DNA of 64,000 bases from Candidatus Neomarinimicrobiota bacterium (GCA_016784545.1 JADHUM010000005.1:1-64000); one strand, 5' to 3'. Shown: positions 16,504 through 26,149, numbered from the stretch's first letter. Made by a program: numbers and translations. Notes: a model not told the origin generated them from the sequence alone.

Positions 16504-19500
16504 ATGAATATTTATCAAAAGTTACTCACAAGTCTTCTCGTATTATTTTTGATTGCCTGCTCATCAAGTATGCCAGGAAATTCCTCCTACGACTATTCCG
16601 AGATGGATAGGACAACCAGGAAAGCCTATCAGGGTGTTGAACGCTTTCTGGAAGCTAACACCAGCCGGGACTCACATCTCAAACTCAACAGATACACAAA
16701 AATCGACACCATTATTATCGATTCTGATTCAAAAAACATTGAAATCCATTTTAATCGGAATTTTGCCAACACACCCTTTAGAGAAAATGTTGTCACAGAC
16801 ATTCATTCTAGCATGAAGGAATCCCTGGGAAGAAAATTTAGAGACTACAGGGTGAAGATTTATGCTGTAGACTACCTCATTGAGGACCTCATCCCCAATT
16901 ACTTCCGGAGCAGCAAACGCAGCTATGACCGATCCAGGATGCCCATACCTGAGATAAGATCTCTGCCACTGGTTCGAAATGTGAGCCACAAATGGACTCC
17001 ATCATCTGGTCTATACAATCGCAATATTGCATTGTGGCACAGCCATGGTTGGTACTATGAACAAAAGCTTCATCGCTGGGAATGGCAAAGAGCGAGAGTA
17101 TTCCAGACCGTGGAAGACCTGCTCCCCATGTCCTTTACCTTAAAATATCTCGTCCCCATGCTTGAAAATGCAGGCGCTCAAGTTTTTCTGCCTCGAGAGC
17201 GTGACCTCCAGACCAATGAAGTCATCATTGACAATGACACACCAGGGGTAAAATCAGCGTATCAGGAATATGACTCTAAATTAGAACAATGGAAGACCCT
17301 GGAACAACCCGGTTTTGCCATTGGTACCCCACCATATGTATCTGGAGACAATCCCTTTTTCATGGGAACGTCCCGTCTCATCAAGGCAGACACCAGCGGA
17401 AGCGCTAAAATACGCTGGATACCCAGTCTTCCTGAGGCAGGGAAATATGCGGTCTATATTGCTTATACTGCGGCTGACAGCAATGTAACGGATGCCCACT
17501 ATACTGTTTTTCATAGAGGTGGTCAGACTGAATTTTTAGTAAATCAACAGATCGGTGGCAGTACCTGGATCTACCTGGGCACATTTGATTTTAACCAGGA
17601 CCTGAATGAGGATATCCATCGGGTTGAGCTTACCAATAGCAGCACTGAATCAGGCCAGTATATTAGCGCAGATGCCATACGTTTTGGCGGAGGCATAGGC
17701 AATATTTCCCGCGAAGGACAAGTTAGTGGACGTCCACGATTCACCGAAGGAGCTCGTTATTATCTCCAATATGCCGGTATGCCAGATACCCTGATTTATA
17801 ATCTGAACGAAGATGAGAGTGATTATAAGGATGATTATCAATGTCGCGCTGAGTGGGTCAATTATCTCCGTGGAGCGCCATATGGTCCCAATCTGGACCG
17901 TGAAGCACCCGGGCTCAATATTCCCATCGATCTGTCTTTTGCCTTTCATACTGATGCTGGATTTACACGCAATGATACTGTCATCGGCACGTTGTCTATT
18001 TACAGTACTGAAGACGCTGAAGAGACAGATTTTTTTCCAGATTCAATGTCCCGGATGACCAACCGGGATCTGGCAGATATTCTGCAAACCCAGATTGTGA
18101 ATGACATACGTGCCAAGTACGATCCAGCCTGGACCCGTCGTATGCTCTGGGATAGAGGATATAGTGAAGCTTATAGACCCAATGTACCTTCAGTATTACT
18201 GGAGCTTCTCTCTCACCACAACTTTCTTGATATGAAATTTGCCAATGATCCCCGCTTTCAATTTGATGCAAGTAGATCTATCTATAAAGCCATGGTCAGG
18301 TACATTTCAACTCAATGGAACCTTGAATATGTTATTCAACCCCTCCCTGTCTCCCATTTCCAGGCCACTTTTACTCCAACTGGTGATTTAAACCTGCAAT
18401 GGCAGCCAGAACTTGATTCTCTGGAGAGCACGGCAATTCCTGAAAAATACATGGTTTATACGCAAATTGAAGATGAGGGTTTTGATAACGGCTTTGTGGT
18501 GAATGGTCCTATTCTCAATATCAAATCACTGGAGGAGGGTATCATATACAGTTTTAAGGTGACTGCTCTCAACGCTGGTGGTGAGAGCTTCCCCTCTGAA
18601 ATTCTATCTGTATGCGATATGGGTGGAGAAAAAGCACCTGTTTTAATTGTGAATGCCTTTGATCGTATTTCGGCAGCCACAACGATTGAATCGGACGAAT
18701 ACCTCGGCTTTTTTGACCTGTGGGATGAAGGTGTTTCAGATGGATATGATATGAATTATATCGGGTCCCAATATGACATACGGGCAGATTCACCCTGGCT
18801 TGATGACGATGAACCGGGACATGGTGCCAGTTTTGGAGACATGGAAACCACCCTCATACCTGGCAACAGCTTTGACTTTCCCCATTTGCATGGGAAATCC
18901 TTACGTGAGGCAGGCTATTCATTTGTTTCTTCAAGTGATGAAGCCATCTGGGATGGTCAATTGGACATCAACAATTATACCCTGGTTGACCTTATTTTAG
19001 GTGAAGAAAAAGAGGTACCGGGTCCAAAAGAATTCAGCCCCAGGGATTTCCGTGGTTTTCCTCAAGCATTCCAGGAAAAAATCACTGCCTATACCCAATC
19101 AGGAGGAAACTTGTTCCTCAGCGGTGCCCATGTGGGATTTGATCTCTTCGACAATGAGAACGATACATTGGATATGCAGTTCGGCAAAGAAGTACTAAAG
19201 TTCAAGTTTCGAACTGATCACGCAGTAAACACAGGTGGACTGAGCCCCATTGCCCAGGATCTGTTCCAATTCAAAGTTACCCAGAACCTGGAATTCAATA
19301 CTCGCTTTCATCCCACGCTTTATAAGGTTGAATCTCCTGATGCCATAGAGCCTGCAGCTTCAGATGTCCAAACTATTTTGCGGTATTCTGAGAATAATAC
19401 CAGTGCTGCCATCGCTGCTTCTGGTGAATCCAACATTGTTGTATTTGGCTTTCCCTTCGAAAGTATTCTCTCAGAGACCAGCAGAAATGAGGTCATGGCT

Positions 19501-19530
19501 TCAGTTTTATCTTTTCTGGATTCTGACTAG
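16504..19530 (+). CDS. Large lipoprotein with amidase_3-like and golvesin-like regions and an Fn3-like domain
   Basis: A 1008-residue exported protein with a lipoprotein signal (LVLFLIAC, Cys19). Around residues 175-185 ALWHSHGWYY resembles the first zinc histidine region of N-acetylmuramoyl-L-alanine amidases (amidase_3). About residues 265-395 form a golvesin/xanthan-lyase-like beta domain (PSLPEAGKYAVYIAYTA, STWIYLGTFDF, ISADAIRFGGG). SFAFHTDAGF and VPSVLLELLSHHN then look like the later amidase motifs, so the beta domain seems inserted in the catalytic fold. An Fn3-like domain follows (about 605-700) and a C-terminal part of some 300 residues. I chose the ATG at 16504 (GGAG nine bases upstream); a TTG at 16489 is possible. 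Cell-wall or surface glycan hydrolysis is inferred. Confidence 0.7.
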   Translation: MNIYQKLLTSLLVLFLIACSSSMPGNSSYDYSEMDRTTRKAYQGVERFLEANTSRDSHLKLNRYTKIDTIIIDSDSKNIEIHFNRNFANTPFRENVVTDIHSSMKESLGRKFRDYRVKIYAVDYLIEDLIPNYFRSSKRSYDRSRMPIPEIRSLPLVRNVSHKWTPSSGLYNRNIALWHSHGWYYEQKLHRWEWQRARVFQTVEDLLPMSFTLKYLVPMLENAGAQVFLPRERDLQTNEVIIDNDTPGVKSAYQEYDSKLEQWKTLEQPGFAIGTPPYVSGDNPFFMGTSRLIKADTSGSAKIRWIPSLPEAGKYAVYIAYTAADSNVTDAHYTVFHRGGQTEFLVNQQIGGSTWIYLGTFDFNQDLNEDIHRVELTNSSTESGQYISADAIRFGGGIGNISREGQVSGRPRFTEGARYYLQYAGMPDTLIYNLNEDESDYKDDYQCRAEWVNYLRGAPYGPNLDREAPGLNIPIDLSFAFHTDAGFTRNDTVIGTLSIYSTEDAEETDFFPDSMSRMTNRDLADILQTQIVNDIRAKYDPAWTRRMLWDRGYSEAYRPNVPSVLLELLSHHNFLDMKFANDPRFQFDASRSIYKAMVRYISTQWNLEYVIQPLPVSHFQATFTPTGDLNLQWQPELDSLESTAIPEKYMVYTQIEDEGFDNGFVVNGPILNIKSLEEGIIYSFKVTALNAGGESFPSEILSVCDMGGEKAPVLIVNAFDRISAATTIESDEYLGFFDLWDEGVSDGYDMNYIGSQYDIRADSPWLDDDEPGHGASFGDMETTLIPGNSFDFPHLHGKSLREAGYSFVSSSDEAIWDGQLDINNYTLVDLILGEEKEVPGPKEFSPRDFRGFPQAFQEKITAYTQSGGNLFLSGAHVGFDLFDNENDTLDMQFGKEVLKFKFRTDHAVNTGGLSPIAQDLFQFKVTQNLEFNTRFHPTLYKVESPDAIEPAASDVQTILRYSENNTSAAIAASGESNIVVFGFPFESILSETSRNEVMASVLSFLDSD

Positions 19531-19562
19531 CTGATTGCCAACATAAAAAATATTGGTGCTCC

Positions 19563-20426
19563 ATGGATCTTGAGTTAAAAACTAAATACTGGAATGACCT
19601 GCAGGCCAAGGATGCCTTTAAGAAATTCATCTTAGATATACACAATCTTGATTTTAATGAATGGGAATCCCGAGGGTATTGGGATGATGCATTTACTCCC
19701 TTTACTTTTTTTAAGGGTGGCGAAGTCATCTCCAGTATTTGTATTTATTTACTGGATGCAGTAATCCAGGGTCGAAAAACCAAGTTGATACAGATTTCCG
19801 GTGTTGGGACTAAAAACAGCTGGCGGAGAAAAGGTTTAAGTAGAGAACTAACCGATATGGGTCTGGATTGGGCAAAGGGCCAACATGAAGGTGTTTTCCT
19901 GTTTGCTGATGAGGAGGCTATCCCTTTCTATCTGCGTTACGGTTTCTCTCCCCTTGATGAAAGCCAGGAATTTTGTCAAATTGAACCTGTTTACAAAAAG
20001 GCCGGTATTGTTCAGCTTGATCCATCTAATCAGCAACATCTGGACAAGATTCATCTGTATGCTAAATCCAGAGTGCCCATCTCAAATGAATTCAGCGTGT
20101 TCAGCTCAAGATTGCTCATGTTTCATGCATTATACACCATGCGCAACAAGATGTATGAGATCCCCGAGCTTAACTGTCTGGTATTTTTTGATCGAAAGGA
20201 GGATGTGGTAAACATTTATGATATTCTTGGAGAAGAGATCCCATCATTCCAGGAGATTTATCCCTATATCTCTTCGAAAACTGATACTCAGATCGATTTC
20301 CATTTTCACACGGACAAACTAAGTATCAGCGATATTCAGACCAGAACCGTGGGCAGCAATAATACGTTCGTAAAAGACCATTTTCCCCTAGTAGCACCTG
20401 CATTTCCCTATACGGCAAGGGCTTAA
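19563..20426 (+). CDS. GNAT family N-acetyltransferase
   Basis: A 287-residue protein with an N-terminal acetyl-CoA-dependent acetyltransferase domain. TKLIQISGVGTKNSWRRKGL is the beta4-alpha3 block with the Q/RxxGxG/A-like pyrophosphate loop, and ADEEAIPFYLRYGF is the usual ending motif of the fold. The last 130 residues form a second part without a clear family to me. The gene starts 33 bases behind the large lipoprotein and may share its transcript. Substrate is unknown. Confidence 0.8.
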   Translation: MDLELKTKYWNDLQAKDAFKKFILDIHNLDFNEWESRGYWDDAFTPFTFFKGGEVISSICIYLLDAVIQGRKTKLIQISGVGTKNSWRRKGLSRELTDMGLDWAKGQHEGVFLFADEEAIPFYLRYGFSPLDESQEFCQIEPVYKKAGIVQLDPSNQQHLDKIHLYAKSRVPISNEFSVFSSRLLMFHALYTMRNKMYEIPELNCLVFFDRKEDVVNIYDILGEEIPSFQEIYPYISSKTDTQIDFHFHTDKLSISDIQTRTVGSNNTFVKDHFPLVAPAFPYTARA

Positions 20427-20462
20427 CAGCCACACAAAACTCAGCCTAGCGCAGAAAATCAA

Positions 20463-22103
20463 CTAGATTTTAGGACCTGCTGCTATCACTTCTGCCGTAA
20501 CACCATCCTCAAACTGTTTGAAGTTTTCTACAAATTTTACTGCCAGGTTCTGATAGCGTCTGGTATAATCATCTTTATCAGCCCAGGTTAAAATTGGATC
20601 CAGTATATCTGAAGGTACCTCAGGACAGCTCTCTGGAATTTCGAAGCCAAACACGGGATCTTCTCTAAAATCTACAGCATCCAATCCCCCCTCCAGCGCT
20701 GCATTAAGCAGAGCTCTGGTATGCTTGATACTAATGCGATTGCCGACTCCAAACGGTCCACCTGTCCAACCTGTATTAATCAACCAGCAATTCACATTGT
20801 GCTTCAGCATTCGATCCTTCAAAAGCCGAGCATAAACATAGGGATGATGCACCATGAAGGGTGCACCAAAACAGGCACTAAATGTGCTGATGGGATCAGC
20901 ACCCAGACCTATCTCGGTACCGCCCACCTTGGAAGTATAGCCGGATATAAAATGGTACATTGCCTGATCGGCGCTTAGCCTTGAGATGGGAGGCAGTACA
21001 CCAGAAACATCACAAGTGAGCATAAAAATATTTTTGGGATTGCCACCTCTGGCACCTGGAACCGCATTGCTTATAAATTCCAGGGGATATGATGCCCGGG
21101 TATTTTCAGTATACATATTATCATCAAGATCTAAATGTCGAAAACGACCACCAAATACAACATTTTCGAGAATGGTACCGAACATTTGGGTTACTGCATA
21201 AATTTGCGGCTCAGCCTCAGGATTGAGGTTGATGACTTTCGCATAGCAGCCACCTTCAAAATTAAAGACGCCATCATCACTCCAACCATGTTCATCATCA
21301 CCGATCAGTCCACGATTCACATCTGCTGAAAGCGTGGTTTTGCCAGTGCCAGATAAGCCGAAGAAAATAGCTACATCACCTTTTTGACCCACATTGGCTG
21401 AGCAATGCATGGTCAGGACATCCCGTTTTGGCAGGAGGTAATTCATGATGGTGAAAAATGATTTTTTTATTTCGCCACCGTATTTTGAACCACCAATAAT
21501 CGCCAATCTCTCCTCAAAATTGAGGATAATGAAGGTTTCACTATGTAAATCATCATATTCTGGATCTGCTTTGAAATCTGGCGCTGATATCAATGTGAAT
21601 GCAGGGACATGTTCCTTGAGTTTTTCATCATCACGCTCAACCACGAACATATTTCGGGCAAACAAGCTATGCCAGGCGTACTGGGTGATCACACGGATGG
21701 GCATTCCATATTTTTCATCGGCTCCCACATAGCAATCCTGTACAAACACATCTTTACCCTGGAGATAACCCTTTAGTCTATTAGACAGGTTGGCAAATTT
21801 CTTTTTGGTATATGGTTTGTTGTGCTTACCCCACCAGATATCGTCCTTGGTTGAAGATTCTCGAACTACAAATTTGTCATTGGCTGCACGAGCGGTATGC
21901 TCACCTGTATAAACCAGAAGCGGACCATTATGGGCAATTTTACCCTCTTCCCGATCCAGAATCTCTTCATAAAGCTCCGATGTGGATAAATTCCAAAAAA
22001 CATCGTTTAAATGTTTTAATCCGTGATTCTCCAATCCATGGTCACTGGCTAAAGTTCCAGCATATTGAGATTTCTTCATTTCATCGCGTAATTGACGTTT
22101 CAT
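20463..22103 (-). CDS. pckA: Phosphoenolpyruvate carboxykinase (ATP)
   Basis: A 546-residue ATP-type PEP carboxykinase, which turns oxaloacetate and ATP into PEP and CO2 (gluconeogenesis) or runs in the reverse direction during fermentation. GLSGTGKTTLSADVNRGLIG is the kinase-1a P-loop, GDDEHGW the metal-binding block, and the substrate sites NCWLINTGWTGGPFGVG and RMSIKHTRAL-like sequence (RISIKHTRAL) are intact. Length is normal (about 540). It stands alone on the minus strand, convergent with the GNAT gene. A palindrome just upstream may be an operator. Confidence 0.97.
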   Translation of the reverse strand: MKRQLRDEMKKSQYAGTLASDHGLENHGLKHLNDVFWNLSTSELYEEILDREEGKIAHNGPLLVYTGEHTARAANDKFVVRESSTKDDIWWGKHNKPYTKKKFANLSNRLKGYLQGKDVFVQDCYVGADEKYGMPIRVITQYAWHSLFARNMFVVERDDEKLKEHVPAFTLISAPDFKADPEYDDLHSETFIILNFEERLAIIGGSKYGGEIKKSFFTIMNYLLPKRDVLTMHCSANVGQKGDVAIFFGLSGTGKTTLSADVNRGLIGDDEHGWSDDGVFNFEGGCYAKVINLNPEAEPQIYAVTQMFGTILENVVFGGRFRHLDLDDNMYTENTRASYPLEFISNAVPGARGGNPKNIFMLTCDVSGVLPPISRLSADQAMYHFISGYTSKVGGTEIGLGADPISTFSACFGAPFMVHHPYVYARLLKDRMLKHNVNCWLINTGWTGGPFGVGNRISIKHTRALLNAALEGGLDAVDFREDPVFGFEIPESCPEVPSDILDPILTWADKDDYTRRYQNLAVKFVENFKQFEDGVTAEVIAAGPKI

Positions 22104-22120
22104 AACATCCCTAGTATTTT

Positions 22121-22137
22121 GTGATAAATATTGTCAC
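22121..22137. promoter_or_regulatory. Imperfect palindrome upstream of pckA
   Basis: GTGATAAATATTGTCAC is a 17-base inverted repeat (13 of 17 positions symmetric) ending 18 bases before the pckA start. It recalls CRP/FNR or Rex-like half-sites (GTGA/TCAC), but the spacing differs from their consensus, so the factor is unknown. Confidence 0.3.
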
Positions 22138-22180
22138 GACAAGGATAAGCTTGAGTTCTCAACATGCAATTATTTGTTTC

Positions 22181-22212
22181 AAAAAAAACTCCGCCATGTA
22201 GACGGAGTTTTT
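22181..22212 (-). terminator. Terminator of the Gly-rich lipoprotein gene
   Basis: ACTCCG and CGGAGT (22188-22208) form the stem. On the minus strand it is followed by eight T, 22 bases behind the stop codon of the gene at 22235. Confidence 0.8.
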
Positions 22213-22234
22213 AGACTTTTTTGGTCTTAATTTC

Positions 22235-23032
22235 TTAAGAAGTGAGTTTAATTTTCATCCAGACATCAAGGTCATTTTGCCCCATATCTGTTCCTGATGG
22301 GCCACCAGCTTGTCGACCACCTCCCCTTTGGCCGCCTCCCCTGCCACCAGATCTACCGCCTTGACCACCACCTTCCAGACCGCCCTTCATTCCACCTGAA
22401 TGTCCTTCTCTCATATTAGGTTTTGTTGACGTGGAGACGATTCTCAGCCCCAATTTCTTCTGTCTATCAAAGTCAGCACCCAGAATTGCCAAAGGAATCT
22501 GATATTCAACAAAGAATGTTTCATTATCAGAGTTTGCCGAAGCCATCAGGTCTGCAGGGCCCAGACTTTTTCCTGCTTTGGTATCTATAAGGATTAATGT
22601 CAAGTCACCCTCAATTATTGGTAACGGAGCAGAATTCATACCCCTACTCTGTCGCCCATCAACTTTATATTGTTCTCGCTGATAGGCACTTGGCCGTTTC
22701 CTTCCAGACGTTGTGCCCTCAAACTGAATTCCAAGATTCTGGCGTTTGCCCCCTTTTACATCAAGCCACAACGTGAGCCCCCCCAAAGCTATTCGACGCT
22801 GGAAGCCTTTATCGATACTGCTTATAGCAACATATACGTAATTCTTATCATGGCTCACGCCAAGAGCAAAACTCTCACCTTCTGGAATCTGAAATCTACC
22901 TGTCCACTCAGAGCGTAGCCCATCGGTTCTAAAATCATTTGTTGCTTTCTGACTCAAATATGCGTTGCTACTACACGCACTCAGTATGATCACCAGACTC
23001 AACAATCCCATGGTTTTCCACTTCTTTATCAT
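22235..23032 (-). CDS. Lipoprotein with DOMON/CBM9-like part and Gly/Arg-rich segment
   Basis: A 265-residue lipoprotein (IILSAC, Cys20). Residues 30-195 form a beta-rich domain (GLRSEWTGRF, YVYVAISS, LTLWLDVKGGKR, FFVEYQIPLAILG) like the carbohydrate/heme-binding DOMON or family 9 binding modules seen in FCB lipoproteins. Near the end, between two strands, lies a run of about 45 residues made mostly of Gly with Arg, Gln and Ser (GGQGGRSGGRGGGQRGGG), then the closing strand DLDVWMKIKL. The low-complexity part looks like a loop expansion. No function can be named. It has its own terminator. Confidence 0.65.
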   Translation of the reverse strand: MIKKWKTMGLLSLVIILSACSSNAYLSQKATNDFRTDGLRSEWTGRFQIPEGESFALGVSHDKNYVYVAISSIDKGFQRRIALGGLTLWLDVKGGKRQNLGIQFEGTTSGRKRPSAYQREQYKVDGRQSRGMNSAPLPIIEGDLTLILIDTKAGKSLGPADLMASANSDNETFFVEYQIPLAILGADFDRQKKLGLRIVSTSTKPNMREGHSGGMKGGLEGGGQGGRSGGRGGGQRGGGRQAGGPSGTDMGQNDLDVWMKIKLTS

Positions 23033-23107
23033 TTCAATTCCTATCTATAAATAGAGTTAAATGTCATTCCTTTGACATCGAATTATTCAATTGGTTAAGG
23101 CGATAAA

Positions 23108-24256
23108 TTAATTTTCAAGCAGCTGAGTTATTCTTTGAATGAGAATCGCTGAAGCCTGCTGCACCTGTGATTCTTCACAAAATCTACCGAGAGAAATTCT
23201 GATGGTCCCAAGCTGGTAGTTTAAGGGAATGTGCATGGCTTCCAGAACACCTGAACCTTTCCCATCCGCACTGTGACAAGCAGCACCTGCTGAAAGCATG
23301 ACCTGATCAAGATCAGACAAGATCTCAAGTGCATTTAATTGAGCAAAACTGACACTCAGCGTATTGGGAAGCCTCGGTGTACTTGAAGCATTGATGCGTA
23401 TTTCAGGGAATGCCTGTTTCAGACTTGCCTGTAAACGATCCCGCAAATTCTTTAGTCTAACCATCTCTGATTCCAATTTCTGACTGGCAATTTCAGCAGC
23501 CATCCCCAAACCAACTATTTGGGCCACATTTTCAGTGCCTGCCCTTAAGCCTCTTTCATGATTTGCACCGTGTATGAGGGGTTCAAGATCAACACCCCCT
23601 TTGATATAGATGGCCCCAACACCTTTGGGTGCATACAATTTATGTCCTGCCACACTCAAGAGGTCACATCCTAAATCGTTCACATCAACGGGAATTTTCC
23701 CAATAGATTGGGCAGCATCAGTATGAAAGACTGCGCCTGCATGATGAGCTATTTCCGCCAGCTCATTGATAGGCTGGATACTGCCAATCTCATTATTGGC
23801 ATGCATAACGGAAACCAGGATGGTTTTTGAAGTAATAATCTCCTCCAGGTCCTCAGCTTTGACAACTCCCTGATTGTCAACAGGAAGATATGTGATTCTG
23901 AATCCCTGATGTTGCAGGTATTGAACCACCTTTAGGATAGCTGGATGCTCAACCATGGACACAATAATATGCTGGCCTCTCTCCGAACTTCGGGAAGCAA
24001 CGCCTTTTAAGGCCATATTATTTGATTCTGAACCACCAGATGTGAATATGATATTTTGAGAACTACAACCAAGTAGCCCGGCCACCTGTTCTCGGGCAAC
24101 GTCTATGGCTTGTCGATTGTATTTGCCAAGACCATGACTGGAAGAGGGATTCCCAAAATGTGAACGATAGAAAGGTTCCATCGCTTCAAGCACTATTGGA
24201 TCAATGGGGGTCGTCGCATTATAATCGAGATAAATATTTCCATTGGATAGCAGCAT
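23108..24256 (-). CDS. Cysteine desulfurase / selenocysteine lyase-like aminotransferase
   Basis: A 382-residue class V aminotransferase-fold enzyme with PLP on Lys206 (SVAGHKLYAPKG). It removes sulfur from cysteine for Fe-S clusters and tRNA thiolation, or selenium from selenocysteine. The catalytic loop reads SAGAACHSADGKGSGVL (Cys328); GAACHS at this place recalls eukaryotic selenocysteine lyase more than IscS, where it is SSGSACTS. N-terminal IYLDYNATTP and HxDAAQSIGKIPVD (HTDAAQ) are family signatures. The start has an excellent ribosome binding site (AAAGGAG, seven bases). There is no iscU next to it. I cannot settle the substrate. Confidence 0.9.
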   Translation of the reverse strand: MLLSNGNIYLDYNATTPIDPIVLEAMEPFYRSHFGNPSSSHGLGKYNRQAIDVAREQVAGLLGCSSQNIIFTSGGSESNNMALKGVASRSSERGQHIIVSMVEHPAILKVVQYLQHQGFRITYLPVDNQGVVKAEDLEEIITSKTILVSVMHANNEIGSIQPINELAEIAHHAGAVFHTDAAQSIGKIPVDVNDLGCDLLSVAGHKLYAPKGVGAIYIKGGVDLEPLIHGANHERGLRAGTENVAQIVGLGMAAEIASQKLESEMVRLKNLRDRLQASLKQAFPEIRINASSTPRLPNTLSVSFAQLNALEILSDLDQVMLSAGAACHSADGKGSGVLEAMHIPLNYQLGTIRISLGRFCEESQVQQASAILIQRITQLLEN

Positions 24257-24395
24257 GGTTCACTCCTTTCTAAATGAGATGAATGAACACGTGAAATTAA
24301 CCTCCAGACGGTAACTCCCTTAGACATTTATGATGAACTTAACCTTCTTAAAACATAGTTGTCTAAAAGCACAGAAAATTGAAAGGAATAACACC

Positions 24396-24875
24396 ATGTA
24401 CAAAAAAACGAAGCACTTCATCCTCCCCATACTTCTTTTGGGACTTACCCTACCTACATTTGCTCAAATGGGAGCTGGAGATGGATCTGGAATGAGGAAG
24501 ACAAACAAACTCCAGGAATTGCAGCTGACAAGTGAGCAGGAAGAACAGATGCAAAACCTGCGATATGACTTTGAGAAGCTTCAAATAGCGCTGAAAGCCA
24601 ATATAAAAACTGAGCAACTGGAGCTGAGAAAGCTTAAACAGGCAGATGAGCCCAATAAAAAGAAAATTCATGCTCAAATCGAAAAGGTTGGCGAGGAAAG
24701 GGTCGCACTGGAAAAAGCGCGGGCAGATCACCATCTTGAAATTCGTAAAGTCCTGACTGATGACCAATATAAGATTTTCAAGAAAAATATGAAAGCCAAG
24801 GCCGGTCGTAAGGGCCACCGCGGAAAAGGAAACCGTGGTAACTGCGAAGGAGGTCCAGGACCCTTTCGCAAATAA
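24396..24875 (+). CDS. Spy/CpxP-like periplasmic protein
   Basis: A 159-residue exported protein: signal peptide to about residue 24 (LLLGLTLPTFAQ), then a long charged helical part with LTSEQEEQMQNLRYDFEKLQ and LTDDQYKIFKKN, the LTxxQ repeats of the Spy/CpxP/CnrR fold. Such proteins act as ATP-independent chaperones or metal sensors in the periplasm. The last 25 residues are Gly/Lys/Arg-rich. I chose the ATG at 24396 with GAAAGGA nine bases upstream, because the signal peptide starts there; an earlier ATG would add 22 unlikely residues. It is divergent from the cysteine desulfurase and is not coupled to a two-component system here. Confidence 0.8.
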   Translation: MYKKTKHFILPILLLGLTLPTFAQMGAGDGSGMRKTNKLQELQLTSEQEEQMQNLRYDFEKLQIALKANIKTEQLELRKLKQADEPNKKKIHAQIEKVGEERVALEKARADHHLEIRKVLTDDQYKIFKKNMKAKAGRKGHRGKGNRGNCEGGPGPFRK

Positions 24876-24900
24876 ATCTTCTTCCTCCCTATGAAGACAA

Positions 24901-24931
24901 AAAAAGCACCCTGCTCAGCGGGGTGCTTTTT
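24901..24931. terminator. Bidirectional terminator between convergent genes
   Basis: AAAAAGCACCC and GGGGTGCTTTTT form a strong stem with a short loop. It has T5 on the plus strand and T7 on the minus strand, so it can serve both the Spy-like gene and the convergent phosphoesterase gene. Confidence 0.85.
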
Positions 24932-24955
24932 AGTATCTGCGAATGTTTCCTGGGA

Positions 24956-26149
24956 TCAGCTCATCCCACTCACATCAGATTCAAGGTTGATTAAGGTGAT
25001 TTCTGAGGGAATTCCAAGACGCAGGGGGGGACCCCAATATCCTGTGCCACGATTTACATATACTTGCATTTTGTCATGGACATACAAACCAGCATAGTAT
25101 TTGTGGGCCCTGGCCACAGCCAGATTAAAGGGCATAAATTGTCCACCATGGGTATGACCGCATAACATAAGATCAATGGCCAGGTCCTGGGTCAACTCAG
25201 CTGTTCCAGGCTGGTGGGCCAGCATGATGGTGGGCATATCAACAGGGATTCCTCTCATGGCCTTCTGAGGGTTTGTTTTATGAGATTTAATAGTATGGTG
25301 GGCCATGAGGTCGGTAACCCCGGCAATTGCCAGAGAGGCCTCCCCTATTCTCAAAATGCGATGTTCGTTCTCAAGATGTATCATACCCAGTTCGTGCACT
25401 TTATCTACCCATTGCAGGGCACCTGAGTAATACTCATGATTACCCGTGACAAAATAGGTGCCGTATTTAGATTTTAAATTGCGTAGCGGTTCAACATCTT
25501 TTGATAAACGGTCAACGGATCCATCCACCATATCACCGGTGAAAAATATGAGATCTGGTTTGAGAGCATTGACCTGATTAACTACTGTGCGTGCATAGTC
25601 TGCCTTGATCGTAGGTCCGATGTGCAGATCTGATATCTGAGCAATCTTCAGTCCCTGAAATTCTGCAGGTAGATTTGGAAGGGTAATGTTTTGAGTGATA
25701 ACAGTAGCCCTTCTGCGCGCTTGAAACAGTCCAATCCCACCCAAAAGAGAAGTAACTCCCACAATGCCCAGGTTCATGGACATCAAAAGGAATTGTCTGC
25801 GCCCTGGATCGAATTCAAGACTGCTGGGACTGCTGTTGGTAATTGATTTCAATATTTTGAATGAAAGCGTACCAGTAATCCAGCCCAGATCCCGAATAAT
25901 AAAAGCGATAAAAGCCAGAGAGAACAACCCCATACCAATAAATCCTACCCACAAAAAGGCATCTATAGAGGGGGTTTCATGTCCCCTGGACCTAAGGATC
26001 ATTCCAGCGATGGGAGCGACAGCCAACAGGACAATAATTGTCCAGTATACAAAAAGACCCAGACCTGAAATATCAAAGGGGGCAATCACTCTGGCGCCCA
26101 CATACCCATACAGGAGGGTCATTACAAAAATGACGACGATAAAAAACAC
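24956..26149 (-). CDS. Membrane-anchored metallophosphoesterase (YkuE-like)
   Basis: A 397-residue protein with three to four N-terminal membrane helices (residues 1-130) and a calcineurin-like phosphoesterase domain. The metal ligands are visible in KIAQISDLHIGP, FTGDMVDG, VTGNHEYY, MLAHQPG and LCGHTHGGQ. This matches the YkuE/YaeI group of membrane-bound phosphodiesterases, some of which act on lipid A precursors or other phospholipids (LpxH-like activity is possible since no LpxH is seen here). It ends against the shared terminator. Substrate is inference. Confidence 0.9.
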   Translation of the reverse strand: MFFIVVIFVMTLLYGYVGARVIAPFDISGLGLFVYWTIIVLLAVAPIAGMILRSRGHETPSIDAFLWVGFIGMGLFSLAFIAFIIRDLGWITGTLSFKILKSITNSSPSSLEFDPGRRQFLLMSMNLGIVGVTSLLGGIGLFQARRRATVITQNITLPNLPAEFQGLKIAQISDLHIGPTIKADYARTVVNQVNALKPDLIFFTGDMVDGSVDRLSKDVEPLRNLKSKYGTYFVTGNHEYYSGALQWVDKVHELGMIHLENEHRILRIGEASLAIAGVTDLMAHHTIKSHKTNPQKAMRGIPVDMPTIMLAHQPGTAELTQDLAIDLMLCGHTHGGQFMPFNLAVARAHKYYAGLYVHDKMQVYVNRGTGYWGPPLRLGIPSEITLINLESDVSGMS

